The position numbers and the translations under genes were made by a program. 64,000 nucleotides of DNA from Sphingobium sp. AP49 (GTDB lineage Bacteria; Pseudomonadota; Alphaproteobacteria; Sphingomonadales; Sphingomonadaceae): assembly GCF_000281715.2 (NCBI RefSeq), contig NZ_CP124576.1:1247501-1311500 (forward strand), read 5' to 3'. Each line of letters begins with the position of its first letter. The stretch's first letter is position 1. Of this stretch, positions 9,192 to 21,156 are shown piece after piece. A model generated the notes under the pieces. The model did not search any database, was not told the DNA's origin, and saw only the letters and a program-made list of their open reading frames with translations.

Positions 9192-9365
9192 TATCGTTAT
9201 CCTCGTCCTATATTCCGAGCCTGCCAAAATAATACTATTCATCTGGTAGACAATAGGTGAGCGCCGAAATGTGTCGAAATCTGGGCAACCTGAATGGCAG
9301 ATAAATGGGTGCGCCGGCCCATCGACCGCATGCCCATATCAAGCCCCTGATCGCGCTTGAAAAAG

Positions 9366-9731
9366 CTACCAGGGGTAGATCAGTCCATAATATTGATAGA
9401 CGTTGCGGCCATAGGCATCGTCGAAGGCCGGGCGATCCTCGACCAGATAATGGGGTGCCTGCTCCAGCACCTCCTTGGCCAGTTCGATCACATAGCCGCC
9501 CTTGTCGGTATCATAATGCAGCATCGACCAGGGCAGCGGGTAATGTTCATTTCCCATACCCAGAAACCCGCCGAAGGACAGCAGCGCATAGCGGACCTGA
9601 CCGCTGCGCTTGTCGACCATGAAGTGAGATATCTTGCCCAGCTTTTCGCCCTGACGATTATAGACAACGGTGCCTTCGACCCGGTCCGACGCGATCAGGT
9701 CGCCGCGATGTTCGGTCATCATCTCGACCAT
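9366..9731 (-). CDS. PRC-barrel domain protein
   Basis: A 121-residue protein made almost entirely of one PRC-barrel domain: RGDLIASDRVEGTVVYNRQGEKLGKISHFMVDKRSGQVRYALLSFGG is the characteristic beta-rich core. Stand-alone PRC-barrel proteins of this type are often annotated as photosystem-reaction-centre-like or stress-related proteins; no reaction is known. The start is set at ATG 9731, 7 bases after AGGAG; a GTG two codons upstream would overlap the binding site. It is divergent from the OsmC gene, with 86 bp between the two start codons, so both may be controlled from one intergenic region. Confidence 0.85.
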   Translation of the reverse strand: MVEMMTEHRGDLIASDRVEGTVVYNRQGEKLGKISHFMVDKRSGQVRYALLSFGGFLGMGNEHYPLPWSMLHYDTDKGGYVIELAKEVLEQAPHYLVEDRPAFDDAYGRNVYQYYGLIYPW

Positions 9732-9817
9732 TGTCACTCTCCTGCAAAAACATTCTATTCTGGTGCAACTATGGGGAGCCGGTGGGGTTCCTCAGCTTCA
9801 CAGCAAGGAGCATCGGC

Positions 9818-10249
9818 ATGAAGATTAATCGCACCGGTTCGGCGGCCTGGAGTGGCGGCCTCAAGGACGGCAAGGGCACGATCTCGACTCAGAGCGGCGC
9901 GCTCGACGCCTATCCCTATGGCTTTGCCACTCGGTTCGAGGGCGTGCCGGGCAGCAATCCCGAAGAACTGATCGCTGCCGCTCATGCCTCCTGCTTCACC
10001 ATGGCGCTGTCGCTGATCCTAGGCGAGGCGGGACTGACGGCGGAAAATATGGAGACGAGCGCAGTGGTCACTCTGGAGCAGCAGGAGGGGGGCTTCGCCA
10101 TCACCGCGAGCAAGCTGACCCTGAAGGCGAAGATCCCGGGCGCCGACGACGCGACCTTCCAGGAACTGGCGGCCAAGGCCAAGGCCGGCTGCCCGGTATC
10201 GAAACTGCTGAAGGCCGATATCAGCCTGGACGCGGAACTGCTGGCCTAA
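9818..10249 (+). CDS. OsmC-family peroxiredoxin
   Basis: A 143-residue OsmC/Ohr-type protein, which reduces organic hydroperoxides with two cysteines. The first catalytic cysteine is in AAAHASCFTMALS, the second in KAGCPVSKLL, both placed as in OsmC. The N terminus (INRTGSAAWSGGLKDGKGTISTQSGAL) is the usual OsmC beta-sheet. The start is ATG 9818 with AAGGAG 7 bases upstream; the reading frame is open a further 29 codons upstream but without support. Its stop overlaps the 3' end of the convergent EamA gene by 4 bp. Confidence 0.95.
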   Translation: MKINRTGSAAWSGGLKDGKGTISTQSGALDAYPYGFATRFEGVPGSNPEELIAAAHASCFTMALSLILGEAGLTAENMETSAVVTLEQQEGGFAITASKLTLKAKIPGADDATFQELAAKAKAGCPVSKLLKADISLDAELLA

Positions 10250-11151
10250 ACCTCTGCGAGACGCCTGGCGTGGCGATGTTCACGCCAGGCGATATAGAGG
10301 CCACTGGCGATGATCAGCGCCGCGCCGAGCCAGGTCGTCCACATCGGCCAGTCGCCCCAGATCGCCCAGCCGAGCAGGGTGGTCCACAGGATCGAGCTGT
10401 AATCCATCGGCAGCACCACCGAAACCGGCGCCCAGCGCAGCGCGGCGGTGAGGCACAATTGCGCGATGCCGCCGAACAGGCCGATCAGCAGCAACAGCCC
10501 CCAGGTCTGCGCGTCATGTGCCTGGCCATAGAAGAGCATGCCGATGCCGAGCGGCGGGACCGACAGGGCAGTGAACCAGAAGACAACGACCCCGGCGCTT
10601 TCGGTGCGGCCAAGCTCGCGCAGCACCAGGCTGACGCTGGCCGTCACCAGCGCGGCGGTTATGGCGACGGCAACGCCCATGGGCGGGAAATGGCCGCCTT
10701 CAGGCCGGATCATGATGAGGACGCCCAGGAAGCCAAGGATGACCGCCGTCCAGCGATGGATGCCGGTCGGCTCGCGCAGGATCAGCGCTGACAGGATCGT
10801 GCCGAAAATCGGCATGGTGAAGCCGATCGTCGTCGCCTCGGCTGGCGGCAGCAGGATATAGGACAGGAAATTGAGCGCCATGCCGGTGAGGCCGATGACC
10901 ATGCGGGTGGCATGGACGCCGATCCGGCGAGTACGGATGGCGCCGATGCCGCTGCTCATCGCCAGCCAGGCGAAGACCACGGGCAGGGCGAGCGCCTGAC
11001 GGTAGAAGAGGGTTTCGACCAGATGGACGCCATGGGCGTCGGCGACCCGGCCGGTCACGAACATCACCGCCAGACAGATGACGGCGACCAGGCGCAGGCC
11101 GATGGCGAAGAGCGGGCGATGTGGACGGGAAGGGGCGGTGGCGCTGGACAC
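10246..11151 (-). CDS. EamA/DMT-family transporter
   Basis: A 301-residue inner membrane protein with about ten transmembrane helices in two EamA halves, the layout of drug/metabolite exporters (RhaT/YdcZ-like). The first half ends near IMIRPEGGHF and the second near LYIAWREHRHARR, each following the usual five-helix pattern. The transported molecule cannot be predicted. The start is GTG 11151, preceded by AAGGAGG at a 4-base distance. It is on the same strand as the methyltransferase upstream, but a 28-bp inverted repeat lies between. Confidence 0.88.
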   Translation of the reverse strand: MSSATAPSRPHRPLFAIGLRLVAVICLAVMFVTGRVADAHGVHLVETLFYRQALALPVVFAWLAMSSGIGAIRTRRIGVHATRMVIGLTGMALNFLSYILLPPAEATTIGFTMPIFGTILSALILREPTGIHRWTAVILGFLGVLIMIRPEGGHFPPMGVAVAITAALVTASVSLVLRELGRTESAGVVVFWFTALSVPPLGIGMLFYGQAHDAQTWGLLLLIGLFGGIAQLCLTAALRWAPVSVVLPMDYSSILWTTLLGWAIWGDWPMWTTWLGAALIIASGLYIAWREHRHARRLAEV

Positions 11152-11163
11152 GCCGCCTCCTTA

Positions 11164-11191
11164 GCCCGGTTACGCCATGGCGCAACCGGGC
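11164..11191. repeat. Nested inverted repeat before the EamA gene
   Basis: Arms GCCCGGTT and AACCGGGC enclose an inner palindrome GCCATGGC, so the whole 28-base element can form one long hairpin. It sits 14 bp after the methyltransferase stop and just before the EamA ribosome-binding site. No T-run follows. It may be a terminator that does not rely on a U-tract, or a fold near the start of EamA translation. Confidence 0.5.
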
Positions 11192-11205
11192 AAGGTCATT
11201 GGAGA

Positions 11206-12003
11206 CTAACGGGGTTTGCGGAACTTCAGCGTCATGCGGTCGCTTTCGCCGATCGCGAGGTACTTTGCCCTGTCAACTTCGCCGTCACGCAAAGTCGGCG
11301 GAAGGGTCCAGACGCCCTTGGCCCAGTCTGCCGTGTCCTTGGGATTGGCGTTCACTTCCGATGCGCCGACATATTCGAATCCCGCGCCCTCGGCGATCCG
11401 GCGGATGGTCGAGACCTTGAGGTAGCCACTGCTCTTTTCGAGCGCGGTGTCGCGATCCTCGGGCAGGCGATGGTCGACCACGCCCAGCGTGCCGCCGGGC
11501 TTCAGCATGGCGAAAAAGGCCTTGAAGGTCGCGTCCTCGCTGCCGCCCATGACCATATTGTGGACATTGCGGAAAGTCAGCACGGTGTCGACGCTGTTCG
11601 CCGGAATGGTGGCCGCCTCCTCGGGATAGGCGACCAGCTTCACCTTGTCATAGGCCTGCGGCTTTTCGGCCAGGAACTTCTTGTAGCCGTCGAGATAGCG
11701 GCCGGTCGGCTGCAGCGCGTAGAAGCTGCCGTTGTCGCGCAGCAGCGGCGCGAGAATCTCGGTGTACCAGCCACCGCTCGGCGCCCATTCGACGACTGTC
11801 TGTGTCGGCGTTACGCCGAAGAAGGACAGCGTCTGCTGCGGATGGCGATACTTGTCGCGTGCGACATTGGTCGGCGTGCGGCTGGGTGCGGCGATAGCGC
11901 TAGCCAACGGATCGGCAGCTTGGGCACCATGGTCGGCATGCTGGGCGACGGCAGCGCCGAGCGGCAGGAGCGCGGTGGCGGCGAACAGGGCGAGACGGTT
12001 CAT
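11206..12003 (-). CDS. Exported methyltransferase-like protein
   Basis: A 265-residue protein with a clear signal peptide (residues 1-21, ending AVAQ) followed by a class I methyltransferase-like Rossmann domain. VVEWAPSGGWYTEILAPLL resembles motif I (E-x-G-x-G) with a Pro-Ser-Gly variant, and FAMLKPGGTLGVVDHR is a typical motif after the central sheet. AdoMet is not known to be available in the periplasm, so an exported methyltransferase fold is odd; similar proteins occur widely in proteobacteria, with no known role. The gene stands between cpaF and eamA on the same strand. Confidence 0.8.
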   Translation of the reverse strand: MNRLALFAATALLPLGAAVAQHADHGAQAADPLASAIAAPSRTPTNVARDKYRHPQQTLSFFGVTPTQTVVEWAPSGGWYTEILAPLLRDNGSFYALQPTGRYLDGYKKFLAEKPQAYDKVKLVAYPEEAATIPANSVDTVLTFRNVHNMVMGGSEDATFKAFFAMLKPGGTLGVVDHRLPEDRDTALEKSSGYLKVSTIRRIAEGAGFEYVGASEVNANPKDTADWAKGVWTLPPTLRDGEVDRAKYLAIGESDRMTLKFRKPR

Positions 12004-12061
12004 CGGGGATCCTCTCTTTTCAGGAGAGGGAGATGTGCCGCCGAGTCAGAACGGGCGCAAG

Positions 12062-12091
12062 GGCTGGCGAAGGACAAATCCTCCGCCAGCC
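12062..12091 (-). terminator. Hairpin after cpaF
   Basis: A 13-bp stem with one mismatch and a 4-base loop (arms at 12062-12074 and 12079-12091) begins 21 bp after the cpaF stop. It is a strong hairpin but is followed on the minus strand by CTTGCG and not a T-run, so termination efficiency is uncertain. Confidence 0.55.
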
Positions 12092-12112
12092 ACAATAAGT
12101 TACAGCAGGCCT

Positions 12113-13648
12113 TTAGAGGCAGGCTTCCAGGAAGGGCTGATCGAAGCCGAACATGCGCGCCTTGTCCAGCGTATAGGGGCGCAGGCCCATCGAGCGATAT
12201 TCGCCGATGATCTTACCGCTGTCATCCTCGTCATGATATTCGAACTTGAACAGTTCCTGGGTCACGATGACGTCGCCTTCCATGCCGATCACCTCGGTCA
12301 CGTTGGTGATGCGACGCGAACCGTCACGCAGGCGCTTCACCTGGACGATCAGGTCGACCGAATCGGCGATCTGCTTGGAAATCGCTTCCTTGGGGATTTT
12401 GATGTCGCCCATCAGGATCATGTTTTCCATACGACCCAGGCACTCGCGGGGCGAGTTGCTGTGGAGCGTACACATGGAGCCGTCATGGCCGGTGTTCATC
12501 GCGGCGAGCAGGTCGAAGCACTCCGCGCCGCGAATTTCGCCCAGGATGATGCGGTCGGGACGCATACGCAGGGCGTTCTTGACGAGGTCGCCGATGGTAA
12601 TCGCGCCCTGGCCTTCCAGGTTGGGCGGGCGGGTTTCCAGCGGCAGCCAGTGTGGCTGCTGCAGCCGCAGTTCGGCGGCGTCCTCGATCGTCAACACGCG
12701 TTCGCCCGGGTCGATCATCTTCGACAAGGCGTTGAGCATCGTTGTCTTGCCCGAACCGGTACCGCCCGAGATGACGATGTTGAAACGGCAGGCGCCGGCG
12801 ATCTTCAGCGCGGTCGCCATCTTCTGGCTCATCGCGCCCCATTGGGCGAGCATGTCGATGGTGATCGGCTTGGCCGAGAATTTACGAATCGAGATGGCGG
12901 TGCCACGCAACGACAATGGCGGCACGATGACGTTGACGCGCGAACCGTCCGGCAGGCGAGCGTCGGCGAGCGGGGTGGTCTGATCGACCCGGCGACCGAC
13001 CTTGCTGACGATCCGCTGCGCGATCTGGAACAGATGATCCTCGTCACGGAACTTGATCGGTGCGATCTGGAGCTTGCCCTTTTTTTCGACATAGGTCTGC
13101 TCGGGACCGTTGACCATGATATCGGTGATATCCGGGTCCGACAGAAGTTCCTCCAGCGGGCCGAGGCCCAGCAGTTCGTCGACCAGCACCTTTTCCAGCG
13201 CGAACTGTTCGCGCCGGTTCAGGGTCAGCTTCAGTTCCGCCAACACTTCCATGATGATCGGCCGGAATTCCTCGGCCAGTTCATCCTTGGTCAGGGTCGC
13301 GGCGGCTTCGGGGTCGACGCGCTCAAGCAAGCGGGGAAGCACCTGCTCCTTGATCTTGTGGACCGATGCCTCGAAACCCTGTGGGCCGGCGTCGGGGACA
13401 TGTTCGGCATTGGCGCGTTCCGACAGGCGTGACATCGCGTCGGCATTGCGCTGCATCTGGCTGGTGGGCGCGGACAGTGGGTCCAGCGCTGCCTCGCCGG
13501 GAAGAGCGGCCAGATCAAGCGGGGGGAACTGCTCGCCGCCGCGCGGCTGTTCCTCGCGTGATGCACCGCCTGCCGCGTGCATCGGGCGGGCGACGCCAAA
13601 GCCTGGCTTGATGCCGGCAGGTCCATTTTTCCGTCCAAATGCGCTCAT
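12113..13648 (-). CDS. cpaF: CpaF/TadA-family pilus secretion ATPase
   Basis: A 511-residue VirB11-like ATPase of the Tad/Flp pilus type. About 95 poorly conserved N-terminal residues are followed by the CpaF N-domain, then Walker A GGTGSGKTT at residues 295-303, the Asp box, Walker B (IILGEIRGAE) and the His box (GHDGSMCTLHSNS). Such ATPases drive assembly of Flp pili at the inner membrane. The rest of a tad cluster is absent from this window; the neighbours are an exported methyltransferase and the atp genes. The start is taken as ATG 13648; a TTG 69 bases upstream is open but less likely. Confidence 0.92.
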   Translation of the reverse strand: MSAFGRKNGPAGIKPGFGVARPMHAAGGASREEQPRGGEQFPPLDLAALPGEAALDPLSAPTSQMQRNADAMSRLSERANAEHVPDAGPQGFEASVHKIKEQVLPRLLERVDPEAAATLTKDELAEEFRPIIMEVLAELKLTLNRREQFALEKVLVDELLGLGPLEELLSDPDITDIMVNGPEQTYVEKKGKLQIAPIKFRDEDHLFQIAQRIVSKVGRRVDQTTPLADARLPDGSRVNVIVPPLSLRGTAISIRKFSAKPITIDMLAQWGAMSQKMATALKIAGACRFNIVISGGTGSGKTTMLNALSKMIDPGERVLTIEDAAELRLQQPHWLPLETRPPNLEGQGAITIGDLVKNALRMRPDRIILGEIRGAECFDLLAAMNTGHDGSMCTLHSNSPRECLGRMENMILMGDIKIPKEAISKQIADSVDLIVQVKRLRDGSRRITNVTEVIGMEGDVIVTQELFKFEYHDEDDSGKIIGEYRSMGLRPYTLDKARMFGFDQPFLEACL

Positions 13649-13823
13649 AGCTCTCCGCCAGAATTTCCCGATCGGGCCAGCCACCCCTGAAGAGGCCCAT
13701 TCAATAAGGCTGAGCAAGGTGAATAAGCTGGAAACTTTGACAAATGGCTAATGCCGCCGGGAACCGCGCGAGCCACAGCAGGTCGAGATCGATCGGATGG
13801 TTGGTCTGGTAAGGCGAAGGCCC

Positions 13824-13851
13824 AAAAAAAAGGGGCGCATATCGCGCCCCT
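13824..13851 (-). terminator. Terminator of the atp operon
   Basis: A perfect 8-bp stem (AGGGGCGC with GCGCCCCT) and 5-base loop, followed on the minus strand by eight consecutive Ts. It lies 53 bp beyond the atpC stop codon. This is a textbook rho-independent terminator. The rest of the 255-bp gap up to the cpaF start shows no further gene or clear signal. Confidence 0.9.
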
Positions 13852-13903
13852 TTGTTCTCTGCACGGTGCAAGCCCTCAGGCCGCTCCGTTATCGGTCAAG
13901 ACC

Positions 13904-14158
13904 TTAGCCCGCCTTTTCGGCGAGGACGGTCAGACCCTTTTCATTGACTTCGGCAAAGCCGCCCTCGACCGGAATGATTTCTGGTGCGGCGCCGGCGCTG
14001 GCGAAGATCTGGATCGCGCCGTCGCGTACGGTCGACATGAAGGGCGCATGGCCTTCCAGCACGCCGAAGTCGCCATCGGTGCCGGGAACGACGACCTGAT
14101 AGACCTCTTCCGAGCGGACGAGCTTTTCAGGGGTCACGAGTTCGAAATGCAGTGCCAT
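13904..14158 (-). CDS. atpC: ATP synthase epsilon subunit (short form)
   Basis: The epsilon subunit of the F1 rotor stalk. It has the N-terminal beta-sandwich ([40 protein letters not shown]) but ends at 84 residues. Many bacterial epsilon subunits are about 135 residues long and have a C-terminal pair of helices that inhibit ATP hydrolysis; those are absent here, as in some other alphaproteobacteria, which use other inhibitors. It is the last gene of the atp unit, 54 bp after atpD, with a stable hairpin in that gap. Confidence 0.95.
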   Translation of the reverse strand: MALHFELVTPEKLVRSEEVYQVVVPGTDGDFGVLEGHAPFMSTVRDGAIQIFASAGAAPEIIPVEGGFAEVNEKGLTVLAEKAG

Positions 14159-14173
14159 TTTTATGTCCTATGC

Positions 14174-14196
14174 CCCCTCCCCAAGGCGGGGAGGGG
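14174..14196. repeat. Hairpin between atpD and atpC
   Basis: Perfect 9-bp arms, CCCCTCCCC and GGGGAGGGG, around a 5-base loop. It ends 15 bases before the atpC start codon and directly abuts its binding-site region. It could protect the upstream message from exonucleases or lower atpC translation relative to atpD. Confidence 0.6.
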
Positions 14197-14212
14197 TATA
14201 TGGGGTTAGAGC

Positions 14213-15682
<1,470 letters not shown>

Positions 15683-16567
15683 TTAGAGGGCTTCGGCGCC
15701 CGAGATGATTTCGACGAGTTCGGTGGTGATCGCGGCCTGGCGGCTGCGGTTATACTGGATCGTCAGCTTGTTGATGAGGTCGCCGGCATTGCGGGTCGCA
15801 TTGTCCATCGCGGTCATCGACGCGCCCTGTTCGGACGCGTTGTTTTCCAGCAGCGCCTTGAAGAGCTGCACCGTCACGTTGCGCGGCAGCAGGTCGTCGA
15901 GGATCGCTTCCTCGCTCGGCTCATATTCCACCGTCGCGGCGATGGCATTGCGGTCGGCATCCTCGGGGATCTTGACCGGAATGATCTGCTGCTCGGTCGG
16001 GATCTGCGCGAGTGCCGACTTGAAGCGGGAATAGAAGAGGTGCGCAACGTCGAACTTGCCGTCGAGGAACATCTGGCTGAGTTCCTGCGCCACTGCCTGG
16101 GCCTGCGCGAAGCCCGGCTCCTTGGCACCGGTGGTGTCGTAATTGGCGACGATCTTGCCCGGATAGGTGCGGTTGATGACCGGACGACCCTTGCGGCCGA
16201 TCAGGTAGAACAGCACCTTCTTGCCATCCAGTTCCAGCGCGCGGGCCTTGGCCAGCGCGGCCTTCACGATATTGGCGTTGAACGCGCCAGCAAGGCCGCG
16301 ATCGGAATTGGCGACGACCAGCAGATGGACTTCGTCCTTGCCGGTGCCAGCGAGCAGCGGCGAGGCGCCTTCGCCCGATCCGCCGGCGATCTTGGTCGCC
16401 AGGCTGGCGACGACCGCTTCCAGTCGCTCGCTATAAGGGCGGGCAGCTTCGGCCGCAGCCTGCGCCTTGCGCAGCTTTGCGGCGGCGACCATCTGCTTCG
16501 CCTTGGTGATCTTCTGGGTCGATTTCACCGACCCGATGCGCAGCTTCAGTTCTTTGAGGCTAGCCAT
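15683..16567 (-). CDS. atpG: ATP synthase gamma subunit
   Basis: The gamma subunit forms the central rotating shaft of F1. The 294-residue sequence starts [31 protein letters not shown] and ends with the conserved helix [43 protein letters not shown], both hallmarks of the family. In most bacteria it directly follows atpA; here a LysE-family gene separates them, ending 3 bases before the atpG start. Confidence 0.98.
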   Translation of the reverse strand: MASLKELKLRIGSVKSTQKITKAKQMVAAAKLRKAQAAAEAARPYSERLEAVVASLATKIAGGSGEGASPLLAGTGKDEVHLLVVANSDRGLAGAFNANIVKAALAKARALELDGKKVLFYLIGRKGRPVINRTYPGKIVANYDTTGAKEPGFAQAQAVAQELSQMFLDGKFDVAHLFYSRFKSALAQIPTEQQIIPVKIPEDADRNAIAATVEYEPSEEAILDDLLPRNVTVQLFKALLENNASEQGASMTAMDNATRNAGDLINKLTIQYNRSRQAAITTELVEIISGAEAL

Positions 16568-16570
16568 AGT

Positions 16571-17197
16571 TCAAATATTCCGAGCAAGGGCCAGACGGCC
16601 CGCGAGACCAAAGAAACCGACGCCCATGGCGCCCTCGAACCAGCGCATCGCGCTGCTCTGACCCACTGTGCGGCCGGCCTTGGTCGCCAGCAGCGCGAGC
16701 AGGGCGCACCAGAAAAAGCCCAGCACATAGACGATCGCGATCAGCAGCATGCCCTGCCAGGGGGCGTCCGGGCCGGTGCCGACGAACTGCGGCAGCGCGG
16801 CTAGGAAGAAGATCGCGACCTTCGGGTTCAGCACGGTGCTGATGAAACCCTGCATGAAGGGCGACCCGCCGATCCGGACCTTGGGCGTTTCCGACGTCGA
16901 GGCTGGCTTGAGCGCGCCACGCAGCAGGCCGAAGCCCATCCAGGCGAGGTAGAGCGCACCGGCAATCTTCACGCCCAGGAACAGCCCCGGCACCGCGTTC
17001 AGCACGCTGAGAAAGCCGAAGCCGCACAGCAGCATGTAGAACAGGCCGCCCAGCTGAATGCCGCCGATCGCCGCCATGCCCGCCTTGAACCCACGGCGTG
17101 CCGCGTGGCCGGCCACCAACATGGTGTCCGGCCCCGGCAGCAGCACCAGACCGATCGACATCACGGTCCAGGCAAGAAGGGAATGGGCGGTGAGCAT
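16571..17197 (-). CDS. LysE-family exporter inserted in the atp operon
   Basis: A 208-residue membrane protein of the LysE/RhtB amino-acid exporter superfamily. GPDTMLVAGHAARRGFKAGMAAIGGIQLGG is the diagnostic N-terminal region, followed by about six transmembrane helices and the internal segment FMQGFISTVLNPKVAIFFLAALPQF. It is placed between atpA (6 bp gap) and atpG (3 bp gap) in the same orientation, so it must be transcribed with ATP synthase. No role in ATP synthase is known for this family. The export substrate could be an amino acid such as threonine or homoserine, but this is a family-level guess. Confidence 0.9.
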   Translation of the reverse strand: MLTAHSLLAWTVMSIGLVLLPGPDTMLVAGHAARRGFKAGMAAIGGIQLGGLFYMLLCGFGFLSVLNAVPGLFLGVKIAGALYLAWMGFGLLRGALKPASTSETPKVRIGGSPFMQGFISTVLNPKVAIFFLAALPQFVGTGPDAPWQGMLLIAIVYVLGFFWCALLALLATKAGRTVGQSSAMRWFEGAMGVGFFGLAGRLALARNI

Positions 17198-17203
17198 CTA
17201 CCT

Positions 17204-19290
<2,087 letters not shown>

Positions 19291-19369
19291 GCGCTTACCG
19301 TCCTCCAACTTGATTTGCCGGTCATGCAAAAAGAGGGGGAGCAGTAATAACCGTCCCCTGTTGTCGGGC

Positions 19370-19403
19370 CGGTTAGCAGTGCCAATATGACTATGCAAGT
19401 CAT
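19370..19403 (-). promoter_or_regulatory. Candidate promoter of the atp operon with palindrome
   Basis: On the minus strand TTGCAT and TAACCG are separated by exactly 17 bases, about 80 bases upstream of the atpH start codon. The -35 element lies inside an inverted repeat (ATGACT and AGTCAT, 5-base spacer, 19387-19403). The -10 match is only moderate, so this is a candidate. Confidence 0.35.
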
Positions 19404-19471
19404 GTGACACGATTCCATCGCATCGACGAAATCAGGCTAATTTGACTGAGTTTTTCGGGAAAACTGACAGG

Positions 19472-21046
19472 CTAGGGAGCGGGGTCTGTAGGGGCAAGCC
19501 GTCCTTTTTGGCAATGATAGACGAGCCGTTCATTTGGCTGGCCCGGCAGTAGGGTCGATAGCTCCTGTTGCAGGGTCGCGATCTTGGTCAACACCGTGGA
19601 ATCACTGCTGCATCCCTTGATCGGGCCATCCGTCAGCAGCCCGCGCGCCTTATCCATCGTGGCGCCGTCGGGCAGCCAGCGCTGCACCCGCAGCAGGCCG
19701 GTAGCCGGATCGAAATCGCTGCGGCTGACATAATTGCCTTCTGCAGGCACGCTCGCGCGCTGCCAGGTCGTGCCGGTCGCCTGATATTGGGTGTCGCCAT
19801 TGACGCAGCCCCCCTCAGCCCAGTTGAGACCCACATCGGCGGGCTGGGATACGGTCAGGCGGCTGCGGTCGAGGTCGATCCGGCAGATATTGTCGCCGGT
19901 CCAGGCAAAGGCCTTGTTGCTGACCACGCTCTGGTCGTCGGGCAGCTTCACCCGCTCGTCGATGCTGGCAAAGCTGGGTTTGAAGACGAACAGGCCGAGC
20001 GCCCCCAGCAGTAGCATGCCGCCGCCGGCGATGAACCAGGTCGCCCGCTTTTCACGGCCCTGATTGTAGTACAGGCCGCCAGCGCCCAGGCCCAGCACCG
20101 CGAGGGCCAACAGCACGGCGGCGCCCGCCATCGCATTTTCGCGCCCGGAAATGACGTCGCGCTCTGCCGTGTCACGGGCCTGCTGCAGTGCCTGTTCGCG
20201 CTTGTCTGCGGCGGCGCGGTCATTCTGTTCGGTTAGCTGCGATTCGCGCTGGGCGATCGAGGCGTCGGCGGCGTCGGCTTCGGCCATGGTGCGGCAGGCT
20301 ACGACGGTGTGCAGCGAGGGAACGCCGGCCTGGCGCAGGAAGGAGGCAACCTCGCGCCAGGATACGGCAAAGCCGAACTCGGCATCGTTGCCGTCGGAGA
20401 TCGAACCGAAGCTGTTGACGCCCAATACCCGGCCGCAATCGTCGACCAGCGGGCCGCCGCTGTTGCCGGCGGCGAGCGGGGCGGTGTGCAGGATGGTATC
20501 GAACGTCTGGCTGGAGCGACCCGACGAGACGCTGCCGCTGGTCTTCACCGTGCCCAGCGGCTCGACCATCTGCTTGAGGCTGAGGCCTTGGGCGCGGTCG
20601 ACGGTGCCGGGATAGCCGATGGCGGTGACATGCTGGCCGTCATTGACCGCTCCGGCAAAGAAGGTGGCGACTGGCAGGCTGCCTTCCTCCAGCTGGATCA
20701 GGGCCAGGTCGTTGCCCGGCGAATAGGCGATGATCCGCCCGCCATAGCTTTTCTTGCCCTCCGACGGGATCACGCCGATGACGAGATCCTTCTCCTCGCG
20801 CGCGAGTTCGACGACATGGGCGTTGGTCAGCACCTTGTCGGGGGCGATCACGATGCCGCTGCCATGGCCGACGAAATAGGCGTCCGCGCCATTGGTCGCG
20901 ACCAGCGCGACCCGTACCACGCTGCGCGCGGCAGCGGTGATATCCTGCTGTTCGGCCCGGGCGGGGCTGAACAGGACAAGGGATGCGACCAGCGCGGCGA
21001 TCGGGCGGAGACGACGGAAAATGGCGACCATAGGTGCGGCATACAT
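19472..21046 (-). CDS. Membrane-attached trypsin-like serine protease
   Basis: A 524-residue protein with a signal peptide (cleavage near residue 31), a chymotrypsin-fold protease domain with the full triad His77 (TNAHVV), Asp113 (NDLALIQL) and Ser196 (GNSGGPL), then a charged coiled-coil stretch (about 255-300), two transmembrane helices (about 306-326 and 336-355) and a C-terminal domain of about 165 residues with three cysteines. The protease part resembles HtrA/S1C proteins but no PDZ domain follows. The hairpin of two membrane helices would return the C-terminal domain to the same side as the protease. The C-terminal domain is not recognised. It is divergent from ada. Confidence 0.8.
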   Translation of the reverse strand: MYAAPMVAIFRRLRPIAALVASLVLFSPARAEQQDITAAARSVVRVALVATNGADAYFVGHGSGIVIAPDKVLTNAHVVELAREEKDLVIGVIPSEGKKSYGGRIIAYSPGNDLALIQLEEGSLPVATFFAGAVNDGQHVTAIGYPGTVDRAQGLSLKQMVEPLGTVKTSGSVSSGRSSQTFDTILHTAPLAAGNSGGPLVDDCGRVLGVNSFGSISDGNDAEFGFAVSWREVASFLRQAGVPSLHTVVACRTMAEADAADASIAQRESQLTEQNDRAAADKREQALQQARDTAERDVISGRENAMAGAAVLLALAVLGLGAGGLYYNQGREKRATWFIAGGGMLLLGALGLFVFKPSFASIDERVKLPDDQSVVSNKAFAWTGDNICRIDLDRSRLTVSQPADVGLNWAEGGCVNGDTQYQATGTTWQRASVPAEGNYVSRSDFDPATGLLRVQRWLPDGATMDKARGLLTDGPIKGCSSDSTVLTKIATLQQELSTLLPGQPNERLVYHCQKGRLAPTDPAP

Positions 21047-21156
21047 ATGCGAAGGCCCGCTTTAGGCAATCGGGAAAAAATGGAGGCGGCATATCATGTG
21101 CTTTTGATCGCAAGCGACGGGAAGCCTCGCCAAGCCGCTTGGATTATCCCATATCC

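Noticed and set aside
21090..21110. A possible Ada box (AAAGCACA, reverse strand) upstream of ada.
   Set aside because: It differs from the enterobacterial AAAGCGCA by one base but is on the wrong strand and only one short match exists; the adaptive-response box is not known in this group.
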